Made by a program: the position numbers and the translations under genes. DNA of 64,000 nt from Lepisosteus oculatus. Its lineage: Eukaryota > Chordata > Actinopteri > Semionotiformes > Lepisosteidae. The DNA lies in NCBI RefSeq assembly GCF_040954835.1, contig NC_090697.1, forward strand, positions 26,529,001 to 26,593,000, in the 5' to 3' direction. Positions 49,071 through 61,019 of this stretch are shown here, piece after piece. Positions within the stretch are counted from its first letter, which is position 1, and each line of letters starts with the position of its first letter. A model generated the notes under the pieces. That model was not told where the DNA came from. It did not search any database and saw nothing but the letters and a program-made list of their open reading frames with translations.

Positions 49071-52000
49071 TTTTTTTGGTCTCACCACTCTACACTCACT
49101 TTCTCATTTTCAAATGGTCTAGTACATACAGAACAGCATAAATACGATATATTATATGCAATATTATGAGAGTTTAGAGACATTTAATCACAGATAAAGA
49201 ACAGCACCAAACTTAAAGTCTATGTGAATAAATGAAGGAAAGAAACAAGCAACACAACTCTGATTTTGAGTAATAATCTAATGTTGCTGTCCATGTCTTA
49301 AGCATTCTTGCCATCTTGGTTTTCATGTGAAATTGCATTTGAATATGTTTTTCAAGCCTTACTTTTTGCAGAGCTGCTTAAGTTCTTTCAATTAAATCAG
49401 ACAACCTTGATCAACAATAGCCAATTTACAAATGCTGATATGTCTGCACTATGTGGTGGTGAAAGTGAGCTGCAAATCCACGCTAGCAAAGCTCTCTTGA
49501 CATCTTCCCTGTTCTGACTCAGTCCAGGCAGACACACCTCTTTTCTGCAGTTATGCTTATTATCTGCATTCCCTGAAACTATGTTGCTTAAGGTAAGACA
49601 GAGATTTATAGCTGCCAAAGCTTTTACACAGTGCATATTTAATTACCTGTGGTTTTTGAACAAACAGATCTAGCTAAATGAACTATTGAGCAAGACAAAT
49701 TAGATCAAATCAAAAGATGGCTGTGTTGACATGCCAGAAATACTGTATGTGTAAGGTGGAAGGATTCAGCAACCCACAGCAAAGCAGGCTTTCAATAGAA
49801 CAGCTTCTGCAATAGATCTGTCAACAGCAACAGGCCTTGTTAACACAAAAGAGGGGTTGAGGCCTTTGCTATATTGAAATGGGAGGCACTTTCTGTGGGT
49901 TGTGGTCTTACCAGAAGTCTGGCACATGCTTCTCTCTTGCTTAGCCCAAACCCGTTACAAAGTTTTCCTATGAAGCAGCTAAAATGCATGTTTTACTCAT
50001 ATGAGCAAAACAACTGTAGGCCAACTTAACACATTTCTGGCACTGACATATATGTGAATGATGTTAATCTGTGACTGCAGGGGTTCGTTGTTATTCTTTT
50101 GTTTATTTCAGCCTTATTTTTAAAATGAAAAAAATAATTACACTAATTAAACAGAAAGAAACAGGTGAGGTTAGAATGTCTTATTAACAAACACATCAGC
50201 TCCAGAGAACCTTGGTTCTTAGAATTAAAACTGCAGTATAATTTGCCTGACTTTACGGTATGTACATTGAATGCCAGAGGTTGTGAGCCACAGGCCTTGG
50301 CATCTCATTTACTGCCACAGGAGAAACTGAAGAGTCCCAACTTGCCAAAAGACGCGTTTTCAACATTGTGCTCCTAGGGATGATTTAAAAAAAATCATTC
50401 CTGTCATTGTGGAAATGGCAGTGTGTCAGGCAAAACAGGTTAAGAACTTGAAGTGAATAATATAAAGGTGGCACTGGTGTTTACTGAGGAGAATCAACAA
50501 AGCCTTTAATCATACATTACGTGTTTACTTTGAGATCTTGCCTCACACCCAAGACTTAAATGCATTAAAAGTGTGTTTAATCCATTAAAAGTGTGTTTTA
50601 AAGCAACACACTTTAAAAGAAACTTCTTTTGCTTAAGCTCCCATGTCAAGTGTTGTGATGATATTTAGAAGGGAAGTTATATAATTTGTGCTGATGTGGT
50701 AACCAAAAGAAAGCAGGGATCCTAAGTAATCTTTTGATCTAGGGAGGTTGCATTGTAGTAGGGGGAACTGAAATATTTACATGTTTGAGGTGTGATAAAA
50801 TATTAAACATACACTTTGAAAAATACACACCTGTCCCATGTATGTCTTTTTAGAACCCTGTGCCATTCTATTCTGCTGATGTTCTTGGGGAGTTTTTAAA
50901 ACAAATGTGCTTAATTTGAATTAGTAGCTTTAAAAACAGTTAAAATGCACAAAAACAAGCAGACAATAAGAAGGGCCAGACAGGATGAAACCTATAACTT
51001 CTGAGTATTAGTCAGGTAATTGAGGAATTGTTGTGCTGCCATTGTTTATACAGTATGCAATTTTATTTTTAAAGATCGCGTACAGCATGCAAAGGAGGGC
51101 AAGGCAATATGCTCAGACCAGGAGGTATGTGAAGTGGAACTGTAGAATCTATAGAAGAGGTTTCTATTATCTAGTTTCTTATTTCATACATACAGGAAAG
51201 CTATTGAAACCAATCCACCTAAACAGCCAACATACATCGCATTTGTTCCTTTTCAAACCAAACAGCAAAACTGCGCCATTTATATTAAAGGTTATAGCTT
51301 CTTTGATTTTGATGTGGGCAATTTAACAAGTAGGCCATAAACATTCCCTTTCTGTTGAGGAGACTGTTAGCTCTTATTTTTCTTGCAATTACTTGGAAAG
51401 TACTATGCAAGAAAGCTACATATGTAAGCCAGCTGCCAGGTTTCACAATGAAATATTTACTTCTCTGTTTATGCACTATTACTTAAATTGTGAAATTGGG
51501 GATTTTAAAATATAAATGAAGTGAATATTTGTCTTTCTTCTTTTGACACTTGCTTGCCTTATATAAATATAATATTAAAATGTTCTACTGAATGATGAAG
51601 TAATAAGGATATAGTTTTTTATAGCTGTTGTGCTTTGGGAGAAGTGTAAAATTACACCAGATGGGCTCTGTCAAAATTATAGTAGAAAGAGATTAAATTT
51701 CTCATCTTCTCTTTCATAGTTTCAGAGTGCATTTAGAAGTGTGTCGTTTGTGTATTATAAAACGTCACAGGCTATAATATACACTCAATATCTAAAGAAT
51801 TGTTCAAGAACTTATTTTTGGAAAATAAAGTATATAGATTTTGGATAGTGATTAATTTTGTTCTGCATCATTTTGTTTAATTGACCACTCATGATTAATG
51901 TAAGACTTTGCCTAGGCACTAAACCACCTCATTAGCAAGAGATTTGAGGTGATTTAACCTGTTTAGTTTGTGCTGTTGGTATGTCAGAGTCTAGATTAAG

Positions 52001-52189
52001 TTCAATGTCTCTTAGTGTTCACAACCCACCATGTCTTACCTGGATAGATGTTACAGTCAAACACAGTCTATTGATCAGGTCCTGGGATCTTACTTGTAGC
52101 TCTTACTGTGGACTATACTGTATGTACTGTAGATTTACATGTCCTCCTGCTATTCATATAACAATGGTTCCCTTGAGATGCAATATCAT
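49071..52189. other. Non-coding stretch, nothing recognised
   Basis: AT-rich DNA with low repeat content. No supported gene or RNA gene. Confidence 0.4.
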
Positions 52190-52400
52190 ATTGTCACAGC
52201 TATCTTTTTATTGCCCTATTCTGCAGACATGAGCCCCATTGAGCATTTGTGAGATGAGCTGGGATGGCATGTGCCATCTAAGACTCAAACCAGTGAATAT
52301 GTACATGCACATCTAGGCTCTATGAGAGAATGAGTCCCACAAAACAGCATCTCCAACCTAGTTCAAAGCTTGAGCCCCAGGTGAACAGCTCATATTACTT
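52190..52400 (+). mobile_element. Tc1/IS630-type transposase C-terminal relic
   Basis: The plus-strand translation around 52225 reads DMSPIEHL, stop, DELGWHV. This is the conserved PD.SPIEHLWDELGR block of Tc1-family transposases with the tryptophan codon mutated to a stop (TGA). More decayed C-terminal sequence follows. Confidence 0.65.
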
Positions 52401-52455
52401 TCACAAATGCTACTAGCTTTATTCTAATACTCAATTTAACTGTCCCCTTTCTGCA

Positions 52456-52735
52456 TCAGGAAAAGCGACAGGTCTCATGAATAACAAAAACGTAAGGCAA
52501 ATCTTCAGTACACAGGGTAAAGGTCTCAGTAGAACACAGATTTTCATCTCGATCCCTACCAAGCCTGGGGATGTCATACTCAGTGACATGCCCTACGGCA
52601 TCTGAGACAGGATGCGGTCTCCAGTCCCTGACCCACCTACCAGCAGACTCAAGGCAGTAATCCCAGCCATTGGTGCAAAGGGTTCGAGGTTCTTCAAAGC
52701 AATCATCTGTAATCTGTTCCAAATCTTCCTGAAAT
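52456..52735 (-). other. Unrecognised open frame, possible exon or transposon remnant
   Basis: An 88-codon minus-strand frame is richer in GC than its surroundings, with protein-like composition (CTNGWDYCLESAGRW, LCSTETFTLCTEDLPY). An acceptor-like aacatatttcag precedes it at about 52735, and a donor-like GTAGGT follows CLESAG. I cannot name a family. It lies just beyond the Tc1 relic and may belong to a mobile element. Confidence 0.25.
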
Positions 52736-55210
52736 ATGTTGGAATGTCAAAGGTACATGGAATAAGAATATCAAAGACAGCATGACAGCCTCAGGAAACC
52801 ATCTGCAAAACATTTTCATTAAAATGACACTTTTGAAGGTCATTTCTCAATGCAGTAGTGAATTGGAATAAAGGTTTGTGATGTGGCTCTCTTTGAACAA
52901 GAGGCTGTGTGCCTTCACCACCAGTCTCCAGGTATTCCCACACCTTTTCAATCATCCTCACACGTCACCTATTATGCATATACCCATCATTTTTCACAAT
53001 TTTACAGTTTAGGAACAATTGTATTGAAAACTGCTATTTCACAGCACCTTAAATAAGGCACTCCCTGACCAGTATGAATGACGGTGCACTCTTAATTTTA
53101 CTGTACAAAATGGCTGTACTTTGCTTTGATTTTTCCCCCCAAGAGAAAACAGCATCCCTTACTAGACTGGCACCAGCCTATGTTCTTGTGACCTTTGGGT
53201 GTTTATGAATCACCTTTAAAGTAATAAAATGTGCTCCATTTGTTCCAGCTTTAGTTATTTTCCCTGGATCACTGCCTACAAGAAATATTAATAGCTATTT
53301 TAATCAAAAGAATTGCCTATCCAAGCTTAGATCCTGCCAGCGTGTGGTATAAATGGTCACATATAGAAAATACTAACCAGTACAGCTGTTTTTCATTTAT
53401 GTTAAAGAAAATGGATTTAAAGGAACTAAGATTTCCATTGTCATATTTATAAATTACAAAAGCCAAGGCCAAATTATTCCACTGTACACAAAACAAATTC
53501 TTCCAGTTTCTATTTTTAGAATTGGCTTGAAAATGATACCCTGTTGGTGGAATATAAAGATGAAACGAATTCAGTTCTGGTGATACTAAATATCAGTGCA
53601 AAAAGAACAGTTCCATAGGACTCCAGCTGCAGGTGTTTTTCCAGTAAACCAAATACTTAGGCCCCTCTGAAGTTGTCAACCACAAGCCAAATTCATAGCC
53701 TGAGCAAAGGTTAAGATGTTTCAGAATGTTTCCCCTTCCATCAACAGGGATGCAGTAACCGAGGTGATTAGTTTGCTATATGGGGTAAGACAACCCCCAC
53801 AGATGTGCTCTATGGATTTCTAACCTTCTGGAACATAAGGAGAATGTTCCAAGGATAGGTTTTACAATGAAGGATGTTCTCCAGTTGGTTAGCCTCTAGA
53901 TTCACTCCAATAAGAGGTAGTTGCCCAAAACACCTCAGAGAGACAAGTTGAAGTAAAGTTTTCCTCCAGTTGATAAATCTTAATAGATGAGAAATAAGGG
54001 GTATGGTTCTAAATTCAACACAGGAAGGCATTTAAAAAAAAAAAAACACACTTTACAGTAATAGAAAGAAAAGGTTTCACTATGAACACCAAACAAAACT
54101 GAAATCAGGAGTAATTGCCAGTTGGGTGAAGAGATGTGGCTGGTTCAAAATGGATAAAGTGCAACAGCCTTAGTTCTGGCCTCAAGTGGTAGCCCTAAAT
54201 AAATGCACACAACTCAACAGGAATCTGAACGATGAGTTTAAGATAGTAATTTGGCCTGGCCAGACTGTCAATTGTAATAGCAGCAAGTACCAAGACTGTC
54301 TTTTGCAAACTCCTTTGAGCCCAAAAGGAAAAAAACTGAACCCAAAATTTAGACTACACACAGGATAAAACAAAGTCTAAGGACAGATGAAGGATGTTAA
54401 GCTGCTGCATAAGGAAGCAGAATATGGTAGTCTAGAATAACACTTAGGAGAAAGCTCATGGAGGAGCAGGATAAAGGGAAACCACAGAAATCCTACTGAC
54501 AAGCTAGGAAAAAATTCACATTTGATGCAAGGAGTGGAGGCACTCAGAACAGTATATACTGCTTGAGGGGCAATGGTGGCAACTTTCAACAAGTGCCATG
54601 TTTTTTTAAAGTCAGAAAAAAAAAAACATGTTCCCTAAGCAAATGGCAAGGTAAAGGTCCTTTAACATTGTACAGCATGTACTGTACTACACAAAAACCC
54701 AGCACAGTATGCAAAGACTACTGAAGCATACCCATTTACCATAGCCTTCCTAAATTATATTTCCTTTTCAAGTCTTCACAGCAAAGGACCTGAATCATAT
54801 CATAGAATTGTAACCCTAAGCAATTAGAATGTCTACCAATGCATCAGGATGATTGAAGACCTCTATCCTGAGGCCTATAAAGTTCACATCCAACTTGCAC
54901 TACTTGGTCAGCCTTTTGCCCAAAAGGAAAAGGCCTCCTAATCAGTAATTCAGCTTTGCCAGCTTCCAAGCATTAACACATGCCAAACATTAATAAGCAA
55001 GAGACTTAAAGATGGAAATAAAAGTTTATTTGTCAATTTCATGGAAGCAGTTACAGAAGACTCAAATATGGTCACAAGAGGAAATCCAGCCTAAAAAAGG
55101 GGGGGGGGGGAAAGAAAAAAAAAAAAATTAAGGTATAACTTGATTAAATCAACTCGTCACCAAAACACAGCCAACTTACATACCTTATACTAGTAAAGAA
55201 TTGAGGCCAG
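52736..55210. other. Region downstream of zpax, no gene supported
   Basis: No further exon of zpax and no neighbouring gene recognised. Poly-A tracts lie at 54031-54045 and a G/A homopurine run at 55097-55127. Confidence 0.4.
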
Positions 55211-55216
55211 TTTATT
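55211..55216 (-). terminator. zpax: Poly(A) signal AATAAA overlapping the zpax stop codon
   Basis: The last codons read CTC CAA TAA and the next base is A, so AATAAA spans 55216-55211 and contains the stop codon at 55214-55212. If it is used, the 3' UTR would be only about 15-30 bases. Very short 3' UTRs are known for mammalian zona pellucida genes. Confidence 0.65.
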
Positions 55217-57212
55217 GGAGTTCAACAGGACCAGATGACACAAGTGTTCTGCGTTTCTGGTCTACACTACGACCTAGAGAGAACAGCAAGTTAAAAAAAA
55301 AGCACAAGATACAGTTCATGACCAAAGCAGTTGAGTAAGGGGGAAATCACCTAGTCTTTGCTTTCCAGGAACGCACTGTCCTTTGCACAAACTGTCTAGT
55401 GGCTGGTTTGCATCACATATGAAGACACTGCAGTGGAAGAAAATCTGAAAAACAAGAAAAAAAAAAATCAGAACAGCACCCATTTTGGAGTTCAAAATGA
55501 AAGTGGTGAATCATCCCTTACAGGTAGTTTCAACACAGCCCCATCTTTCACAAAGGAAAACATTTTCACTTCAAATCTCTTCAGGTGGGAGGGGTATGTT
55601 ACTCTCTGGTCACTAGATACAGGATGGAAGACAGTTGTGTTTGGATCTGCAGAGTTCTCACAGCTAGGGAAAGAAAAAAATACTTCAGTGACATACCAGA
55701 ATATGGCATATTAAAATGCTTTGCAATATTGGGTACTTCCACACCTGTTAATAATAACATCCCATCCAGGAGAGCTGTCCATATCAGAAGAAGCAGTAGC
55801 CCAGCAGTTTTCCAGAAATAATTCAACTTGTGGATCTTTACTGTACAATAGCTCCACCTCAAAGTATAATGGTTCACTCAAATACTTCACTACTGGATAG
55901 TCAGGCACTCCATAGAAGTTGACATAGGAAACATCTGCAAAGAAAACCAAAATGCTTAGAAAAAAAAAAGCAAAAAAAGAAAATTAAGTTACTGCTTTAA
56001 GGACCTACCAAGTGCAAGCCTCATGACAACTGTAAAGTTACCCAAGCCTGGCTCAGCAACAGGCCCAGGGTTACCCATGGACTCAAAGTAGACAGTCCTG
56101 CTATCATTTATACGATAGTGACAGACCACACCAAATCTGCAAAACAAGTTCAAACCATTAGCATCTGTGCTTATGTATAATGGGAGTTCAGACAAAGTTA
56201 GCACTAACCTGTAAGATGTTCTTGAGGAGGTCCATAAAATTTCATTCTCATAAGTCATGATGTTATTGTTAAACTAGAACAAAAGACACATAATTAAGGA
56301 CTGTCCACAGAAAAGGGTGGGTTACAATCAGGAAACCACTTACCTGTCGAGTTGTTTGGCAAGAGTTGGCATTAAAATAGAACACTGCTGTACCAGCACC
56401 AGACTGAGCAGGTCTGCAGCTTGGGTCCCTGAGGGTGAGCTGGCTAGGCATCATGTCAGGTACAGACTCCAGCTTCACTGCCAGGGCGGCCATGGATCCA
56501 TTGGAAAAGCATTCTGAAAATAGACCAGTTAATTAGAACTTTATATATAAAAATAAAAAAAGGAAAACAAATCAATAAAAGGGTGATTACCAATCATTTT
56601 TAGTGGAAAGCTGCACGAGAGCGAGAAGTTTGCATAGACCCAAGATTTCTCAGTATCCTCCAGAGTTAAGTCCAGTCGAGTACGGATTTCTGAAGACCTA
56701 ATTAACTACAGAAAGAAAATTGTTACTAGCCATTAAGATGTTCATGGGGAGGAAGGCAAAAAAAAAAATACACAACTTACTTCATAGGCTACATCAGGAG
56801 AGTTAAATGGGACAGTTAACCCAGAATGGGTTGCATTCTCCCAATAAGCATATTCAGCAGCCATTGAAGAGGTGAGGGATCTCTTGCCCACAATGAGTAC
56901 CCAGTTTTTTCCCAGATTCCCATTTGTTATTACAACAACAAAGGAGATCAGGCTGCAGTATCCAGTTACAGAAGGTGGAACTGGAAATCAAAAAAAAAAG
57001 GGTTAGTATGGTTTCTTTAAAAAAAAAAAAACTCATCAAAACAGTGAGCTACTTACCAACATCCTTTAAAATGGCTTCAACTTCAGCTGGGTATGTAAAA
57101 GACTCATTTTCAGGCAGCACCACCAAGGTATATACCAGAGGTAGAGTGTACTTTCTAGTGTCAGGAGAAAGCAGCTACAGGGAGAAGAAAGTAGTAAGGA
57201 TCTCTCCACAGG

Positions 57213-57247
<35 letters not shown>

Positions 57248-59727
57248 TAGATGGTGGGGGGGAATAAAACTCACCTCCACCAGTACATTAGGGTCTTCAA
57301 ATGGCACTTGCAGAGTGTAGGTCAAAGAACCATTGGGAAAGGTATGCTCTTGAACATTATAGCCTCGCTGGTTGGCCTCTGGTACAGTCAGTGGTCCCGT
57401 GTAGAAGGAAATTTGCACCAGCTCCACATCAGGCAAGAATGTGCCCAGTGTTACATTGAACACCCTTTCATCAGGAATAGTGTCTAATGAAAAACAATAG
57501 TTACTAAACAAGTCACAGGTCAGTTCAAGAAAGGGCACATTTTCCCTCCCACTTACTGTTGATAACATGTGGAGGCCTTGGCATGAATGGCGTAGTTATG
57601 GGATGAAGGATAGTGTACTTTGTTTTATCAAGGGTATCATCTTGCCAGGAGTGTTCCAGGAAAGGATCAATAGAGTAAGTAATACCATATACATTGGACT
57701 TCACATGACTCTGAAATAAGGAAACAGAATGAAAGCATGAAGGGAAAAAAAAAAGCAGGAAAAAAAATCCAGTCATTCATGCACAAGCAACATTTGTACC
57801 TTATATTGTCCTCCAATAGCCCCTACTGGAAATGTAGCCATGATCAAGTTGGGTCCCACATCTAAAGTGTAGTTCCGGTCATTAATTGTTGAAGGGGACA
57901 GTTTGTCACCATTCACTCCCAACACAATATCAAGGTCCTTGATAGGTGTAGTTGGAACAAGGGGGGGTAGAATGCGTGGGATGTTCCAGGTAATCAGCTC
58001 TTCAGTAAACATGGTGCCATCTGAGAAGTTATATGTAGCAGTTACCATACAATCCAAATATGGAGTTGGGCATATGATATTTAAGGGCATCTTTACTCAC
58101 CAATAGGACAGGCAACTGCAGTGTCTACCATCATGATCAGCCATTTCTGTTTGTAGAAAGTAGTGGACCGGATCACAGACATTGGAACACCTTGGATCTA
58201 TAAAAATGGGAACCGTTAGGGACTGTGCACCAGGAATGTCAGATATAATGAATGCTTGAGCCAATACATACAGTCTGCTGCTGGCTTTCTGAAGAGTTGT
58301 AGGCTGCTCGCAACACAATCCTGGTATGCGTTGTGTTGATGCTGTAGCCTGCCTTCATAGCTTGAGAAACAGTCATGGATTTCTTTTCAGCAAGATAAAA
58401 GACCACTTGCCAGACATCATTTTCAGCAACAATTGCCTGGAGAATAAAGGTGGGGAGAAAAGGGTCAAAGGAAGCTCCAGTTTTGATTCTAAGGATCTTG
58501 AAGCAAATAAAAAAAAAGCTTACCTCAGGTACAGCCAAAGACCAGTCATCAGGCTCATCCTGAACAAACTCTGGATCAATGAGTGGTATTCCCCTCCTGA
58601 CAGATACCTGTGGGTCACAATTCAAAGCACATAGTAAGCCCAACATCAGATTAAGGCAAACCCACTGACCACGAACCCAGCTTTGAAGGATACAAGTATG
58701 GTATTCTACCTGCACATTCCCCTAACTGCATTAGAGATTTAATTAGGCTTTTGGCCCACAATTCAAGTACGAGTTGTTTCTCTTCTTTCTACTTATTCCT
58801 TAGGCTTGGTAAAAGTGCACAACCCATGCCCCCCCTCATAGAGCCCTGGCGAAATCAAACCCAATTCATTAGCTGAATAGCAGAATACTGGTTTATCCTT
58901 ACCTCCATATAGTTTCTTTCACACAAGATTTCCCTTGCTGCCCATGGAAAATAGTCACATGTAAGGCTCTGGATGTATTTGGTGGGGAAAGATAGACCCC
59001 CATTTGAAGATACCCTTATTTGTACAGTGAGGGTGAAGGACTCATCCTTCTACAAGGAGGAAGGAAAAGAGCAGGTTAGTATTACACTAAATTTAAAAAA
59101 AAAACAAAAAAACACAGGGTAGCAGGAAGGTACTTACAGTATTTTTGGCAAAGCAGCTCAGCACAGAAGCAATGAATTGGACATTTCCCCAGAAGTCAAT
59201 GGTTATGCTATATCCACACTGAGTTGCTAGTTTTGGTGAAATTGGTATGAATTGTCCAGATGAGTCTTAAAAAAAAAAAGGAATTGTTCAAGCTACTACA
59301 GAATAAGCAGGGGTTTAAGTACACAAGTTTTGGAAGCATTTTGTATTTTTTCAGGGAGGAATGATAGTTATCAGAAAATACACTTTACCCATTACATCGA
59401 ATTCGAGATGCTTCCCCCAAAAAATAGACCCGTCTCCCTCCATCACCATTACATTCCCTTGACATCTGGTCTTCATGGGCCCTATAAATCATTAAATCAG
59501 CGTCAGAACACGCAAAAGCGCAGATACCAATGTTAGCACACAAGATACACGAGCACTTACCTGGGCTTTGCGTCCAAACCTCCGTTAACAGTGCTAGAAT
59601 TAACGTAACGCTAAAAGACAAAACAGAAAGGTAGTTAAAAAGACAACCGATAAAAACTCAAGACAGCCCACATCACAACCATAATTTACCCAATCCGTAG
59701 GTAACACATCCTGAAATCCAGAAGCAT
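55212..59727 (-). CDS. zpax: Egg-envelope ZP-module glycoprotein ZPAX, 21 coding exons, 889 aa
   Basis: Secreted glycoprotein that would polymerise into the oocyte envelope. Coding exons, 5' to 3': 59727-59690, 59610-59561, 59481-59389, 59265-59138, 59049-58903, 58607-58524, 58436-58272, 58197-58101, 58020-57800, 57710-57557, 57483-57275, 57174-57057, 56980-56781, 56705-56591, 56513-56344, 56273-56209, 56136-56009, 55934-55745, 55663-55522, 55444-55351, 55273-55212. All introns are GT/AG, phases agree and no internal stop occurs. Residues 1-27 form a hydrophobic signal peptide (VTLILALL). Family-like blocks follow: CDYFPWAAREILCERNYME, FVQDEPDDWSLAVPE, FYKQKWLIMMVDTAVACP and DGTMFTEELITWNIP. 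The ZP module covers about 607-860: ZP-N starts ECFSNGSM, ZP-C holds ENCWAT and ends CKGQC. Furin-type QKRR is at about 875-878, with an 11-residue tail and no membrane segment. Many N-glycosylation sequons (NYT, NSS, NTT, NAT, NGS). ZPAX over other ZP classes is a recognition call; ZP-module membership is near certain. Confidence 0.93.
57216..57244. repeat. 29-base poly-A tract in a zpax intron
   Basis: It reads as poly-T on the coding strand, in the intron between the exons ending at 57275 and starting at 57174. It is part of the pyrimidine-rich region upstream of the acceptor. Confidence 0.9.
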
Positions 59728-59818
59728 CGAGTCGAGAACCAAAGGTTGTTTTCCACAGTAGAAACCAAAAGAAAACTGAACAATCTGATGAGCTTAACTG
59801 CTGACTCTACCCTGCGGG

Positions 59819-59826
59819 TTTATAAA
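59819..59826 (-). promoter_or_regulatory. zpax: TATA box of zpax
   Basis: The octamer TTTATAAA lies about 92-99 bases upstream of the first ATG of zpax. A start site about 30 bases downstream would fall near 59796 and leave a 5' UTR of about 70 bases. The transcription start itself is inferred. Confidence 0.7.
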
Positions 59827-59848
59827 GCATGAAGGTCTCAGCTAATAT

Positions 59849-59876
59849 CAATTGAGAATCCACAGCATCACAGCTG
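59849..59876 (-). promoter_or_regulatory. zpax: Two E-boxes upstream of the zpax TATA box
   Basis: CAATTG at 59849-59854 and CAGCTG at 59871-59876 both fit CANNTG and lie 23-58 bases beyond the TATA box. Oocyte ZP genes in mammals are driven by the bHLH factor FIGLA through a promoter E-box. These hexamers are frequent by chance, so a role here is inference. Confidence 0.3.
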
Positions 59877-59879
59877 TTT

Positions 59880-61018
59880 CACATTTGGACAAATAGTTTC
59901 TCATTACTGTTATCAAAAGCGTGTCTCTTCATTAATTGGATTACCCATCCTAGACGTTTCTAGTTTTCTAAACGAAACGTATTTCAAATTGTATTAGTTA
60001 ATTGATGTTTTTTATTATGAATGAAAACGGTCAGAATTCATTTGTAATTGAAACAAATCACAATCCTCTCATCACGATACGATGTTGTCCAACAACTGCT
60101 TTGTTGTTGTCATGATGACGATTATTATTATTATTATTAGTGCATGCGCTTTTTAAAGAAATCAGATCATAACCAATTAAACTGGGCATGAGATCGCTGC
60201 TACTAGTACAGTAAATGAACGAAATACATATCTTATATATTAAATTATGTTTGATTTTTCACCCGTTTTTTAAAACTCCAGATGCTTTTTTTATTTTTGA
60301 GTAAAACAGTGGATTAACATTACCAGTGCCAATGCGCACGCTGAAATCCCCGATCACGTTTCCACGAAATATATTACAGTATGTAAAATATTTACAGTAT
60401 GTTCAGATATATGACTTCTAGACATATTGTAGTATAATTTCGATGACTCCCTCTAGACTGATTCCTGCCCTGCTAGATCCCAATTTGTTATTGCTAACCA
60501 GACCCACGTATATCTGGTATTGTAAAAGATCCTGCAATTCAGCTATGCTATATGTACTTGTCTGCATTTCTAAATTAGGCCTTTCTTACTCTTACAGTAC
60601 CTTGATATTGAGTGAAACCCTTCTTCATCAAGTACGGGGTTTGTGACCACAAACTTTATTTTCTGGCCTGAAGACCTCTGCATTTTCTATGAAAGTCCTG
60701 TACTTTCAGAATTTGGCAGGAACTACTGTACAAAGTGCCATTCTCAAGATATTTACTTTTTAAATTAACATTTTGTTTGACGTTCAAGACGTGTTTGATA
60801 CGTGGTGCTTATGTTTCCAGTGCTTGCTTATTTGATCATTTGGGGAACAAGCAGACATTGTTTCAGGTTTGGGGATTTTCTTTTCTGTTTAATCAGGAGA
60901 ATGAAGGAGAGCAGTAATGTTAGCTTTACTATTTAAATGTTGACACACATTCATCCATTTTGTTACTTTAATTAATACGTGACACTTCAGGTTGTGACAG
61001 CTCTTCTTTCAACTGTTA
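59880..61018. other. Upstream of zpax, no gene supported
   Basis: A short (ATT)n run lies at 60122-60138. No other feature recognised. Confidence 0.45.
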
Positions 61019-61019
61019 C

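Noticed and set aside
53810..54031. Open frame downstream of zpax, considered as a neighbouring gene exon
   Set aside because: No conserved motif or credible splice sites, and the composition is like the surrounding non-coding DNA.
58097..58318. Alternative zpax exon 8 frame starting at an acceptor near 58222
   Set aside because: That frame runs into a stop at the exon end. The acceptor at 58198-58200 gives the conserved FYKQKWLIMMVDTAVACP block and correct phases.
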